A stretch of 44,530 nucleotides of DNA from a virus. The notes under the pieces are model-generated. The model ran no database searches. It was not told where the DNA came from and saw nothing but the letters and a program-made list of their open reading frames with translations. Shown piece by piece: positions 37,378-44,501 of the stretch (positions within the stretch are counted from its first letter, which is position 1; each line of letters starts with the position of its first letter). The position numbers and the translations under genes were made by a program. Location: positions 1-44,530 of IMG/VR virus record IMGVR_UViG_3300031234_000017; one strand, given 5' to 3'.

Positions 37378-39033
37378 CTACACCGGGTAGAGCGGCTCGG
37401 GCGGCTTCGTGTAGCGCTTAGCGTCCTCGATCTCTGCGGCTCGCTCCGGACTGCGGATCAGCATGCCTATGTCGCGCAGATGGCGGAGGGCCTGGGACAC
37501 GGTGTCGGTCAGGTCGCGATACCGACCCTTAGGAAACTGCGAAACCTCGGTGATAGTCATCTCGGCCCACTTTCGATCCGGCGCGAAGATCACTCCCTCA
37601 GAAAATAGGTGCTGCACCGAATAAAGTCTGGACTGCTTGTCCAGATTTCCGGGATTGTACAGCTGTATACCAACCGTCTCATTACGCATTAGTCGGCGGA
37701 TTTCCTGGGCCGTACTAATTCCGGCGGCCTTGTTCTCGATAACCAACTTATCGATTTTGAACTTAGAACATGTTTCCATAACGAGCTTAACAAGGTCGTG
37801 AAACTCCAGGCGCTCACGCCAGGCATGCATGAGCATGACTTTGGGCGCCTCCTCGGTAAACGCCCTATCGCCGTACTGGGGACGGCCGTCGCTATCCAGC
37901 CAACGATGCTGCGTTGCTACAGGATCGGTCGTGAACACGCCCCACACGGTCATAGCAGACGGATCGTTCTCCTCCTTCTCGGTATAGGCGGTATCTAGGC
38001 TGGCGATGATGTAATCCATCGGCGGGAACGCCTTGTCCTCCCACAACCGCCACCACTCGCGCTTGATGATACCGCCGCCCTTGGGAGAGGGGCGCTGCTG
38101 AAGCTGACCCGCAGCGCCCCACGGCCCCAGCGTGCGCTCAAGGCTGGAGACCTCCTCCTCGCCAAAGCGCTCTGGCCACATCAATTCGCCCTCGACCTGA
38201 CGAGGATCTTTCCAACCTATTGACGTGACGAACGACCTGTCCGCCTCATAGCGCATGGGCAGGCAGACATGATCCCACTCGTCGGCTGCGGCCTCCAGCA
38301 CATGGCCCGTCCAATCATTCTCAGCCAAGCGCTGCTGAACGCCAACAAACGCTCCGGTTTTCGGGTCGTTCAAACGCGTCCTGGCGCTCTGGTCCCACCA
38401 GTCATTAGTCGACGTGATCGTGGCCTCTGATTCTGCCTCATTGGCGGCATTTGCGTCGTCGATCACAAAGCACATAGCGCCTTCCCCGGTAGCGGTACCG
38501 CTAATCGAGGTTATGAGGCGCTCGCCTCCCTTATCGTTGCTGAATCGGTGCTTGGTGTCCTGATCGTTCATAAGGGCGAATCGATCGCCCCAGAGCTTTT
38601 GATACCAAGGACTCTTGATCAGGCGACGGCACTTGACACTGTCTCGCATGGACAGTTTTTCGGCATAGCTCGCGTGCAGAAACTGGACGCCAGGTCCAGA
38701 GATGGGACCCCTAAACCGCTGGGCCCAAACCCACGCCGGAAAGGCAACTGAAATCAGGGATGATTTTCCGCACCGCGGCGGAATATTAATCAGAAGACGT
38801 CGTATTTCGCCGTCCGCAACCGCCTCCAGATGCTCACATATCGCCTCAAGACACCACCCGTCCGTCCATGGGCTCGGGTCGATATATTTCCATGCGGCGC
38901 GGAGAAACTCATACAGCGAGCCCTCGTAAAGCTCCCGCTGCTCCTCAATCTCCTTCCTCGCTATCGCCGCCAAGATCTCCTCGCGCGGCGTCTGCAGCAG
39001 TTGCAAGGCTAAGGAGTTGATCGAGCTGCTCAC
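37378..39033 (-). CDS. terL: Terminase large subunit
   Basis: A 551-residue packaging motor. The ATPase domain has Walker A PPRCGKS (residues 85-91), a Walker B-like MCFVIDDAN (about 191-199) and TSTNDWWDQ downstream; the nuclease domain has the acidic motifs IASLDTAY (about 331-338), LVIENKAAG (about 413-421) and DLTDTVSQAL near the C-terminus. It translocates DNA into the portal using ATP and cuts it. The GTG start at 39033 overlaps terS by 89 bases; a TTG after GAGGAG, 20 codons in, is an alternative. The type fits headful packaging as in Sf6/P22. Confidence 0.93.
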   Translation of the reverse strand: MSSSINSLALQLLQTPREEILAAIARKEIEEQRELYEGSLYEFLRAAWKYIDPSPWTDGWCLEAICEHLEAVADGEIRRLLINIPPRCGKSSLISVAFPAWVWAQRFRGPISGPGVQFLHASYAEKLSMRDSVKCRRLIKSPWYQKLWGDRFALMNDQDTKHRFSNDKGGERLITSISGTATGEGAMCFVIDDANAANEAESEATITSTNDWWDQSARTRLNDPKTGAFVGVQQRLAENDWTGHVLEAAADEWDHVCLPMRYEADRSFVTSIGWKDPRQVEGELMWPERFGEEEVSSLERTLGPWGAAGQLQQRPSPKGGGIIKREWWRLWEDKAFPPMDYIIASLDTAYTEKEENDPSAMTVWGVFTTDPVATQHRWLDSDGRPQYGDRAFTEEAPKVMLMHAWRERLEFHDLVKLVMETCSKFKIDKLVIENKAAGISTAQEIRRLMRNETVGIQLYNPGNLDKQSRLYSVQHLFSEGVIFAPDRKWAEMTITEVSQFPKGRYRDLTDTVSQALRHLRDIGMLIRSPERAAEIEDAKRYTKPPEPLYPV

Positions 39034-39496
39034 GAGTCAGGTTGTCCAGCTTCGCCGCGGTTTCCACTTTGATCGGCGCATCATCCTTTGAACCGCCCGT
39101 AAGCGCAACCTTGTCGCCATAACGCTTGGGGTCCCACTTAGCGAGCAGCTTCAAATCCGTGTCGATGATGAGCTTATCGCGCTGGATATCGCCTGTGCTG
39201 TCGCCGCCTTCATAGGTCAGCTTTCCCCGCGCGGTCTTTCTAACCTTCCAGGCGATGTGGTCCCAACCGCTTTCCCGAGCCTTCGCGATGCTTTCGGAAA
39301 GGGAAGGTCGATCCTTGGCCCATTGCCACACGGTAACGACAGAAGATGGCATGTGACTATCGCGGCAGATAACAGCCAGAGGTTCGCCTTCAGCTAGACG
39401 CTCGCATATCTCAGCAGCTAGCTGATCGGTATAAAACGTGGGACGGCCAGTCTCTTTTGGTTCTGGAGGCGAGAAGTCCTTCTTAATCCTGGCCAT
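38945..39496 (-). CDS. terS: Terminase small subunit (Sf6-like)
   Basis: A 183-residue protein resembling Sf6-type small terminases: GRPTFYTDQLAAEICERL and GEPLAVICRDSHMPS (about 17-52) are the N-terminal DNA-binding helix-turn-helix; helical oligomerisation follows (ESIAKARESGWDHIA), and an Asp/Gly-rich acidic C-terminus (GDLGGDSEEGD) would contact the large subunit. It recognises the pac site and regulates the TerL ATPase. It overlaps terL by 89 bases, an unusually long overlap. Confidence 0.92.
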   Translation of the reverse strand: MARIKKDFSPPEPKETGRPTFYTDQLAAEICERLAEGEPLAVICRDSHMPSSVVTVWQWAKDRPSLSESIAKARESGWDHIAWKVRKTARGKLTYEGGDSTGDIQRDKLIIDTDLKLLAKWDPKRYGDKVALTGGSKDDAPIKVETAAKLDNLTREQLDQLLSLATAADAARGDLGGDSEEGD

Positions 39497-39698
39497 CTTT
39501 GTCGTCCATAAAACCTTCCCGCACTACCGACATGGCAATCGAGTTAACCGCACGGCTGGCGAAATTCCACCGTTCGGTCATATCAGCTAGGACATTAGGA
39601 TCGGTCACAGGCGATCCGTCTTCATGCTGGAGCTGCCAGCGCTCATCAAACGGGATGTCGGACATCCTGACCAATTTCATTCCGCTTCGGTCAGGCAT
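39483..39698 (-). CDS. Small hypothetical protein before terS
   Basis: A 71-residue protein with a GAAGGAG site before its ATG and a 14-base overlap with terS. It contains DIPFDERWQLQHEDGSP and an Ala/Ser-rich helix (WNFASRAVNSIAMSVV). Composition is polar with no motif. It may be an early protein or packaging accessory by position. Function unknown. Confidence 0.6.
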   Translation of the reverse strand: MPDRSGMKLVRMSDIPFDERWQLQHEDGSPVTDPNVLADMTERWNFASRAVNSIAMSVVREGFMDDKDGQD

Positions 39699-39882
39699 CC
39701 TCCGACTCCTTCGTCAGCTCGCGCGCATCCACGATATGGGGTCCAGGCGCGTCGCTATCCCATTCTACCCTACACCACCCGATATCGTTAATCGTGCGCA
39801 CAACGCCGAGACCCTTTCGGCCTAGAAGGCGAACGCGATCACCGACGGCGATAGGGCAGCTGGAGCGCTTAGGCTTGGCCAT
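39691..39882 (-). CDS. Small SH3/KOW-like protein
   Basis: A 63-residue protein from the ATG at 39882, preceded by AGAGG; the longer frame to 40047 is a shadow. GDRVRLLGRKGLGVVRTI followed by WCRVEWDSDAPGPHIVDARELT has the pattern of small KOW/SH3-like folds found in phage and ribosomal proteins that bind nucleic acid or protein. It overlaps its upstream neighbour by 14 bases and the next start by 8 bases. Confidence 0.6.
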   Translation of the reverse strand: MAKPKRSSCPIAVGDRVRLLGRKGLGVVRTINDIGWCRVEWDSDAPGPHIVDARELTKESEDA

Positions 39883-40057
39883 CAGCGGCCTCTTTCGCCC
39901 GGAACTCACCGCACCAATGAAAGGGCCAAACGATTTCAGACGCCGGGAATCGTCGGCATAGGTGCTGCGTGAGATGGTTCTTCTGGGACGGGCTTTCCAT
40001 GAACCCACAAGCCGAGCACGTCGCCCGTGCAGGCGAAGCAGTTTCATCCTCTTTCAC
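39869..40057 (-). CDS. Small zinc-finger-like protein
   Basis: A 62-residue protein starting at a GTG overlapping the upstream stop (GTGA at 40054-40057). It contains CSACG (about 14-18), then HLTQHLC and HWC, a set of Cys and His that could bind one or two zinc ions. The short length and basic/aromatic composition suit a small nucleic acid- or protein-binding early protein. No family is recognised. Confidence 0.55.
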   Translation of the reverse strand: MKEDETASPARATCSACGFMESPSQKNHLTQHLCRRFPASEIVWPFHWCGEFRAKEAADGQA

Positions 40058-40362
40058 GACGCCTTCTCCATCTTCCGCTCTCCTAGCCGATCCCACTTCA
40101 TCAGATCGAGCGCCGCCTCTTGGCTCTTCCCGAACATTCTAGATGCGGCCTCACGCATACCGTAGCGCCATACCATCATTCGGATAAGGCGCGCCTTACG
40201 ATCTTTAGCCTCTTGGCGCTCCTGGCGCCTTTGGGCCAGTGCGGCGTTTCGTCGTTCCTGAGCGGTTATGCGAGCCAGGCGTATGCGTCGCTTTGAGCGG
40301 GCAAGCTTGATCACTTCTCTGCGTCTTGGCTTGACGACGGCATCCCACCAATCACCGCTCAT
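40054..40362 (-). CDS. Small basic coiled-coil protein
   Basis: A 102-residue protein from the ATG at 40362, an ATGA overlap with the upstream stop; the frame extends to 40509 only as a shadow. It is strikingly basic (KLARSKRRIRLARI, AQRRQERQEAKDRKARL) and helical, followed by a C-terminal segment with MREAASRMFGKSQEAALDLM. It could bind DNA or RNA. It belongs to the early block to the right of terS. No family is recognised. Confidence 0.6.
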   Translation of the reverse strand: MSGDWWDAVVKPRRREVIKLARSKRRIRLARITAQERRNAALAQRRQERQEAKDRKARLIRMMVWRYGMREAASRMFGKSQEAALDLMKWDRLGERKMEKAS

Positions 40363-41081
40363 TCGGCTAGCGCGGCGTCGATCATGATGCGCCAATCTTC
40401 GGCATAGCCAGGATCTTGGTCCCCATCGGCAAAAGCCGCTATCATTTCTGCAGTAGGCTCTCTCATAACTAGGATAGCGGTGCGAGCTTTGCCTTCGAAT
40501 TGGTTCCACTGTAGACCGACTTGTATCCGTTCTTCTCCACCATATGACTGCTGATTTTCTACTGAGTACAGTGGTTTGTCGGGATCAACTCCGCTTCTGC
40601 TGCACAGCGCGCGGGCCACGCGTTCTACACCTGAGCACCCCTGCTCGCGTGGGGAATGGGAGAGGGCAGCGGCGTATTTGTCGAGAGCGCGAGCGACCAC
40701 CTTCCACAGCGGCATGTCCGCGCCGAAGTTGGCCACGCTGGCGTGATCGTCTGGATCGTACCCGCAGATATCGACGATCTCTTTCGCGATCACCTCCCGC
40801 GTCTCATCCGCTGGCTCTGCGGCCGGGGCGCGCTCGATCTTCCTAACGGCTTGGGGAAGGTAGCTTTCGGCGTTGGGCAACTCGTCCTGCGCTTGGCGAG
40901 CCGACAGCGGGATACGACGAGTCGCAAGAACAGCATCGGCATGGTCGCATGTGGCGATCAGGCCGCCATCCGTGATCCCATATCGGTCGATCCGGGCGCG
41001 GACCTGCATGATGAGCTGACGCAGGGCGATCTCGACGGAGCCCTGGGCATGGCGAGCCGGCGGATTATGCTCCAACATCAT
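40359..41081 (-). CDS. Hypothetical early protein with DAALAE tail
   Basis: A 240-residue protein. The start is the ATG at 41081 (a second ATG follows at 41078), preceded by GGGAGG. It has helical segments (ALRQLIMQVRARID, ETREVIAKEIVDICGYDPDDH) and a C-terminus MREPTAEMIAAFADG then WRIMIDAALAE, a pattern found at the ends of many unnamed phage proteins. The same DAALAE tail occurs at 36342-36551. Its function is unknown; it may be a replication-time accessory. Confidence 0.65.
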   Translation of the reverse strand: MMLEHNPPARHAQGSVEIALRQLIMQVRARIDRYGITDGGLIATCDHADAVLATRRIPLSARQAQDELPNAESYLPQAVRKIERAPAAEPADETREVIAKEIVDICGYDPDDHASVANFGADMPLWKVVARALDKYAAALSHSPREQGCSGVERVARALCSRSGVDPDKPLYSVENQQSYGGEERIQVGLQWNQFEGKARTAILVMREPTAEMIAAFADGDQDPGYAEDWRIMIDAALAE

Positions 41082-41355
41082 GAGCCTCCCGAACAGGCAT
41101 TGCGCTGAAGAACCGATCTCCGCGCCCATTGGGCTGAACGGTCATAGGGTCGAACCCGAGTTTTGTTCCGAGTTCAGCCCAGCAGTCGTTGGCAACTTGT
41201 TGGACCGAGGTGGGTGCACCACATTGCAACATAATGAGCGGGGCGCTTTTAGCCGACTTGATGCGGGCTATGATGATAGAAAGGTCCTGTTCGACCACCT
41301 CGCAGACGAAGCGACCACACTCGGACGGGCGGTAGACGGGGACGACGCGCTCCAT
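41065..41355 (-). CDS. Hypothetical small protein
   Basis: A 96-residue protein with a GGTGGAG site before its ATG at 41355, one base after the stop of the repeat protein gene. It contains VYRPSECGRFVCEVVEQDLS, a helical segment (IIIARIKSAK) and LQCGAPTSVQQVANDCW. Four cysteines could bind a metal. No family is recognised; position suggests an early-block accessory. Confidence 0.6.
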   Translation of the reverse strand: MERVVPVYRPSECGRFVCEVVEQDLSIIIARIKSAKSAPLIMLQCGAPTSVQQVANDCWAELGTKLGFDPMTVQPNGRGDRFFSAMPVREAHDVGA

Positions 41356-41356
41356 C

Positions 41357-42688
41357 TCAGGTCTCCACCGCTTGAGCGAGGACCACGTCGCCGAACGTCC
41401 AGTTGCGAGCCTCCTCGGCGTCGCGAATGGTGGGCGGAACCCGAAGGAAGACCTCCTTGGCGGTGCTCGTGCACACCACCCACAGCAGGTTCAGCGGCTC
41501 ATCGTCGCCAAGATCGGCGCGATAGAGCTTGCAAAGGACCGGATCGTCCTTGTGCGACAGCCGCCAGATCGACAGCCCCGAGGGCTGCATCTTGTGGGTG
41601 ATGTCGACCTGGCTGACGGGGTCGGCGCCGATGTCCGACAGCCACTTTCCGCCTGCTGCTGAGCCGCGCAGTCCGCCGTAGCGATCCAGCATGTGACGCC
41701 GAACTTCAGCGTTCCGCTCGTCCCTGACCTCAACCGCTTCCAGCGTCTCCGGCGCTTCCACGATGCGCTGCGCGACATTGATGCCGCGCAAGGCCCAAAA
41801 GCCGTAGCCATCGCGATAGCGGAGGGCCGGGCCGTCGTCACAGTGGAGGCGGTTGTCCGTGTCCCGATTAAGGACTTCAGGACGATCCGTGAGGATGCAG
41901 AAGTCGTTGAAGGGATACCACCAGCCGATGCTGCGAGAGATGGCGCAGTGGTCATCGAGGGCATCGTTCAGGGCCTCGGGGTAGACGGCTCCCACACGGC
42001 GGCCGGCGTCCGCCCAACCCCACAGATAGCTGTCCCACTGGCCCCAGAACCAAGTGCCCATATAGGAAAGGCGCTGGTCCCTGAGCTGGTCCCTGAGCTG
42101 GTCCCAGAGCTGGCCCCCGAGCTGGTCCCTGAGCTGGCCCCTGAGCTGGTCCCTGAGCTGGTCCCAGAGCTGGCCCCCGAGCTGGTCCCTGAGCTGGCCC
42201 CAGAGCTGGCCCCTGAGCTGGTCCCAGAGCTGGCCCCCGAGCTGGTCCCTGAGCTGGCCCCAGAGCTGGCCCCAGAGCTGGTCCCTGAGCTGGTCCCTGA
42301 GCTGGTCCCTGAGCTGGCCCCAGAGCTGGTCCCAGAGCTGGCCCCCGAGCTGGTCCCAGAGCTGGCCCCCGAGCTGGTCCCTGAGCTGGCCCCCGAGCTG
42401 GTCCCTGAGCTGGTCCCCGAGCTGGTCCCTGAGCTGGCCCCAGAGCTGTTTCTGGTCGACATTGGGCCAGGTCTTGCACAGCAGGTTGATGTAAAGCTCG
42501 GCGCCGAGCGGCGAGGAGAGGCGAACGAAATACGGGCGCTTCTTGCCGATCCGCTCGTACAGGCGGGTGACAGCAGCTTCCGCCGTCTCGAAGTCCGCCG
42601 GGGCCGTGGACAGGCCCGTGGTGAGCCACTCATCGCGAGCGGCGTCGATGATCTTTGACCGTTCAACGGTGAGTGGCAGCTTGACCAT
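41357..42688 (-). CDS. DUF6745-like protein with 31 tetrapeptide repeats
   Basis: A 443-residue protein from the ATG at 42688 with AGGGGAA upstream. After a short N-terminal region (to about 80) comes an array of 31 four-residue repeats of the form (Arg/Trp/Gly)-(Asp/Gly)-Gln-Leu, residues about 82-205. The C-terminal domain has WGWADAGRRVGAVYPEAL, then LHCDDGPALRYRDGYGFWALRGINV, split here as LHCDDGPALRYRDG and FWALRGINV, and RNAEVRRHMLDRYGG; these recall the unnamed DUF6745 family. Enzyme function is not known. The repeat could be a flexible helix or tether. Overlaps HNH by 26 bases. Confidence 0.72.
   Translation of the reverse strand: MVKLPLTVERSKIIDAARDEWLTTGLSTAPADFETAEAAVTRLYERIGKKRPYFVRLSSPLGAELYINLLCKTWPNVDQKQLWGQLRDQLGDQLRDQLGGQLRDQLGGQLWDQLGGQLWDQLWGQLRDQLRDQLRDQLWGQLWGQLRDQLGGQLWDQLRGQLWGQLRDQLGGQLWDQLRDQLRGQLRDQLGGQLWDQLRDQLRDQRLSYMGTWFWGQWDSYLWGWADAGRRVGAVYPEALNDALDDHCAISRSIGWWYPFNDFCILTDRPEVLNRDTDNRLHCDDGPALRYRDGYGFWALRGINVAQRIVEAPETLEAVEVRDERNAEVRRHMLDRYGGLRGSAAGGKWLSDIGADPVSQVDITHKMQPSGLSIWRLSHKDDPVLCKLYRADLGDDEPLNLLWVVCTSTAKEVFLRVPPTIRDAEEARNWTFGDVVLAQAVET
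42074..42445 (-). repeat. 12-bp coding tandem array, 31 units
   Basis: Thirty-one units of CTG-G(T/C)C-CC(T/A/C)-GAG on the plus strand. The sense repeat is NGG-GRC-CAG-CTC. N gives AGG in 14 units, TGG in 10, GGG in 7 and CGG in none; R gives GAC in 18 and GGC in 13. A 60-bp (5-unit) higher-order period is visible in units 1-14 and then decays. All frames are open because 12 is a multiple of three. Confidence 0.97.
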
Positions 42689-43148
42689 GGTCAATTCCCC
42701 TGAGTTTGGAGCGCTTGGCGCGTGATTCGTCTCGGGCGCATGTCCTGCACCGGCGTCCGCCACTGGGACGCATGCGCGTATTGTCGGACGTGAACTCATG
42801 CCCGTTGGCACAGTGAGTTTTGTTACCGTTCAATCGCGCGAGAACGTTCGGTCCATTACCGCGGTTGATGTTTTCGGCTCGGGCAACGGGTTCTAAATGC
42901 TGGGGATTGCAGCAAGCACGGTTGCGACATAGGTGATCGATATCCAGCCCGCGCGGAATGGGGCCAATCCAAGTCTCAAAGGCTAGACGGTGGACGTAGC
43001 GGCGAGAACGCCCCACGCTCATCATGGCATAACCATTCGGCTGGATGGGGCCGCTCCAGGTCCAGCATCCAGTGTTCGCATCAATAGTGATGCGATCTTG
43101 AATACGGGTAGAAATAGGCGTTCCGCGCGGGTGGACATTCGCGCCCAT
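42663..43148 (-). CDS. HNH homing-type endonuclease
   Basis: A 161-residue protein with the free-standing HNH type found in phages: TGCWTWSGPIQPNGYAM near 27-43, then YVHRLAFETWIGPIP, then LDIDHLCRNRACCNPQHLEPV (split here as LDIDHLCRNRACC and NPQHLEPV, about 69-89), where HL-N-H are the core metal residues; a C-terminal Cys pair (CRTCARD) may bind zinc. It would cut DNA at a specific site and promote its own transfer. It overlaps the repeat gene start by 26 bases. Confidence 0.88.
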   Translation of the reverse strand: MGANVHPRGTPISTRIQDRITIDANTGCWTWSGPIQPNGYAMMSVGRSRRYVHRLAFETWIGPIPRGLDIDHLCRNRACCNPQHLEPVARAENINRGNGPNVLARLNGNKTHCANGHEFTSDNTRMRPSGGRRCRTCARDESRAKRSKLRGIDHGQAATHR

Positions 43149-43149
43149 G

Positions 43150-43533
43150 TTAGTCGATCGCGCGTTCGATCTTGGCGGGCGTATAGGTGCGCTGGCCGAC
43201 GATCTTGTAGACGCCGGGCGGCAACGACAGCGGCTCGTGCTCAGCCATCTGGCCGGTCACATACTCGTGGTTCAGGACCGCGCCCGAGCCACCGACCAGG
43301 ATATAGTCCACCTCCGCCGAGAGGGCGGCGTCGCGCTCGGCGGTCTCGAAGCGGAAGGAGGTGGCCTCCGCTTCGCGGATCGCGTGGCGGTGGCCCGAAC
43401 GCTCGCCGAAGGCCAGGACGATATGCCCGTGCGCGTCGCGCGGAGCTTCCTTCAGACCGTTGGGCAGATTGTCGACGCGCTGCACAAGCACATCTCCCTG
43501 CCGTCCGGGAATACCTTGGGTAACCGTGTTCAC
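43150..43533 (-). CDS. Conserved-type small phage protein
   Basis: A 127-residue protein starting at a GTG (43533) with AAAGGAG upstream; the longer frame to 43644 is a shadow. The pattern GRQGDVLVQRVDNLPNGL, then HIVLAFGERSGHRHAI, then LPPGVYKIVGQRTYTP, is recognisable from many small phage proteins of unknown function, with conserved GHxH. The histidines may bind a metal. No biochemical role is known to me. It lies between the HNH gene and a coiled-coil gene. Confidence 0.75.
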   Translation of the reverse strand: MNTVTQGIPGRQGDVLVQRVDNLPNGLKEAPRDAHGHIVLAFGERSGHRHAIREAEATSFRFETAERDAALSAEVDYILVGGSGAVLNHEYVTGQMAEHEPLSLPPGVYKIVGQRTYTPAKIERAID

Positions 43534-43561
43534 CGAGTTTCTCCTTTGCTTGGTGAGGGGA

Positions 43562-43792
43562 TCAGGCCGCGCGCTGCGCCGGAGCGCTGGCGGTGATGCT
43601 GTCGGCCTTGGTGGCGCGAGGTAAGGCGTCCTCGAATAGGTCATGACGGAGAGAGTCTATGACCTCATCTCGAATGCGAAGGACCGTCTCAAATCGTTCC
43701 ACCTCGGCGCGGAGAGCAAGAATTTCAGTCTCCGCCGCCAATAGGCACTTCTCTTTCCTTCCCAGCTCGGCGCGGAGGTCGGGTGGGGTCAT
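43562..43792 (-). CDS. Small coiled-coil protein
   Basis: A 76-residue protein with heptad-like repeats (LGRKEKCLLAAETEILALRAEVERFETVL, given as two parts: LAAETEILALRAEVE and RFETVLRIRDEVIDSLRH) and an Ala-rich tail. It starts MTPPDLRAE; its first 28 bases of start region match 195-222 at the left end at 27 of 28 positions. The ATG overlaps the upstream stop (ATGA). Probably an accessory early protein. Confidence 0.65.
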   Translation of the reverse strand: MTPPDLRAELGRKEKCLLAAETEILALRAEVERFETVLRIRDEVIDSLRHDLFEDALPRATKADSITASAPAQRAA

Positions 43793-43795
43793 GGG
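43768..43795 (-). repeat. 28-bp start-region repeat, right copy
   Basis: Reverse-complement match of 195-222 at 27 of 28 positions. It covers the start codon and first codons of the coiled-coil gene (MTPPDLRAE). The order relative to the 117-bp repeat is the same as at the left end, but the spacing is 208 bp here compared with 77 bp there. Confidence 0.8.
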
Positions 43796-44007
43796 CGCAA
43801 GATCCTTCGTGAAACTACTCGCTCTTCAGGGTCCAGGCCAAAGCGCCGGCAGAGCTGGGCCGAGAATGTCGATCCGAGCGCAAAATGATCGGAGACGACA
43901 GACCATCTCGGCCGCCCCGCGCCGGGTCGTTTCGTGGCGTGGGCACAGTTGCGGACTGCACGCCCCAACAGTTCGTCATCAGGAATATCGTTGACTGATG
44001 GCTCCAT
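43789..44007 (-). CDS. Small hypothetical protein
   Basis: A 72-residue protein from the ATG at 44007. The AGGAGGGGTGAGG site upstream of it is identical to that of 114-605 because both lie in the inverted repeat; the coding sequences then diverge at the second codon. It contains DDELLGRAVRNCAHATKRPG and a segment with GSTFSAQLCRRFGLDPEE that could be a small HTH-like unit. No family is recognised. Confidence 0.6.
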   Translation of the reverse strand: MEPSVNDIPDDELLGRAVRNCAHATKRPGAGRPRWSVVSDHFALGSTFSAQLCRRFGLDPEERVVSRRILRP

Positions 44008-44120
44008 CCTCACCCCTCCTGGCTGGGGCGCAGGGTGGATACCGCAACCCATATGTACGGGTCCTGCGCACGGAAGATCGCGACATGGTCATCGGCGATC
44101 TTCGCCACCCGATCGGCTAG
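44004..44120 (-). repeat. 117-bp perfect inverted repeat, right copy
   Basis: Exact reverse complement of 1-117. Here it lies inside the end of the 163-residue gene (its last 36 codons and stop), plus the ribosome binding site and start codon of the next gene. Upstream of 44120 the gene continues to 44501, whereas the left copy stops at the window edge. Confidence 0.95.
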
Positions 44121-44501
44121 TTCTCCTTCGCGTGGATAGATCGCCTCGCACATGGCATAGATCTCGTAGGCCACCACACTGGAGAGGGGTCGGTCGGGCG
44201 CGGTCTGCCATTCCTCGAAGTGATCAAGTTCTTCACGCAGGCCGTATTCCGACAAGGTGTATGCCAGCAACTCGCCGCAGATCGCGCAGAAGGCAGGGCT
44301 GTCGCCGTAGTGGGCTTCCCAGCCTCCGTCGATCCACATATCGGTTCCCGGCTTGTCCGCGCGCTGGTCGGCCAGGGCTTGGGGTGCACACTTGGGGCAG
44401 AAGCTCTCCGAGCAGTCTCCGTGGCCCCCGATCCAATGGTGAGGGCGCGCAGTTGGCAGGAAGTAGGACAGAGCCTCTGCGACATCATCCAGCCGGCTCA
44501 C
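44010..44501 (-). CDS. Hypothetical Cys-rich protein, parental copy of the repeated end
   Basis: A 163-residue protein starting at a GTG (44501) with CAGGAGGGCAGGAA upstream, similar to the site in front of the next gene. It has CSESFCPKC (about 30-38) and CAICGE (about 72-77), four or more cysteines that could form a zinc ribbon or treble-clef, followed by a helical C-terminus (ELDHFEEW, VVAYEIYAMCEAIYP). The last 36 codons are duplicated in inverted form at 1-111. It is the first gene visible in the leftward transcript. Its function is unknown. Confidence 0.7.
   Translation of the reverse strand: MSRLDDVAEALSYFLPTARPHHWIGGHGDCSESFCPKCAPQALADQRADKPGTDMWIDGGWEAHYGDSPAFCAICGELLAYTLSEYGLREELDHFEEWQTAPDRPLSSVVAYEIYAMCEAIYPREGELADRVAKIADDHVAIFRAQDPYIWVAVSTLRPSQEG

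Noticed and set aside
42074-42445. CRISPR array
   Set aside because: Units are contiguous without unique spacers, and no cas genes are present.
36605-42445. Diversity-generating retroelement variable region
   Set aside because: There is no reverse transcriptase gene or template repeat in the window, and the variation sits in tandem units rather than in a single variable region.
41693-42658. Long plus-strand frame with LVPELAPE repeats, antisense to the tetrapeptide array
   Set aside because: It is open because the 12-bp unit is a multiple of three; the minus frame has a good ribosome binding site and a DUF6745-like domain, and the plus frame has neither.
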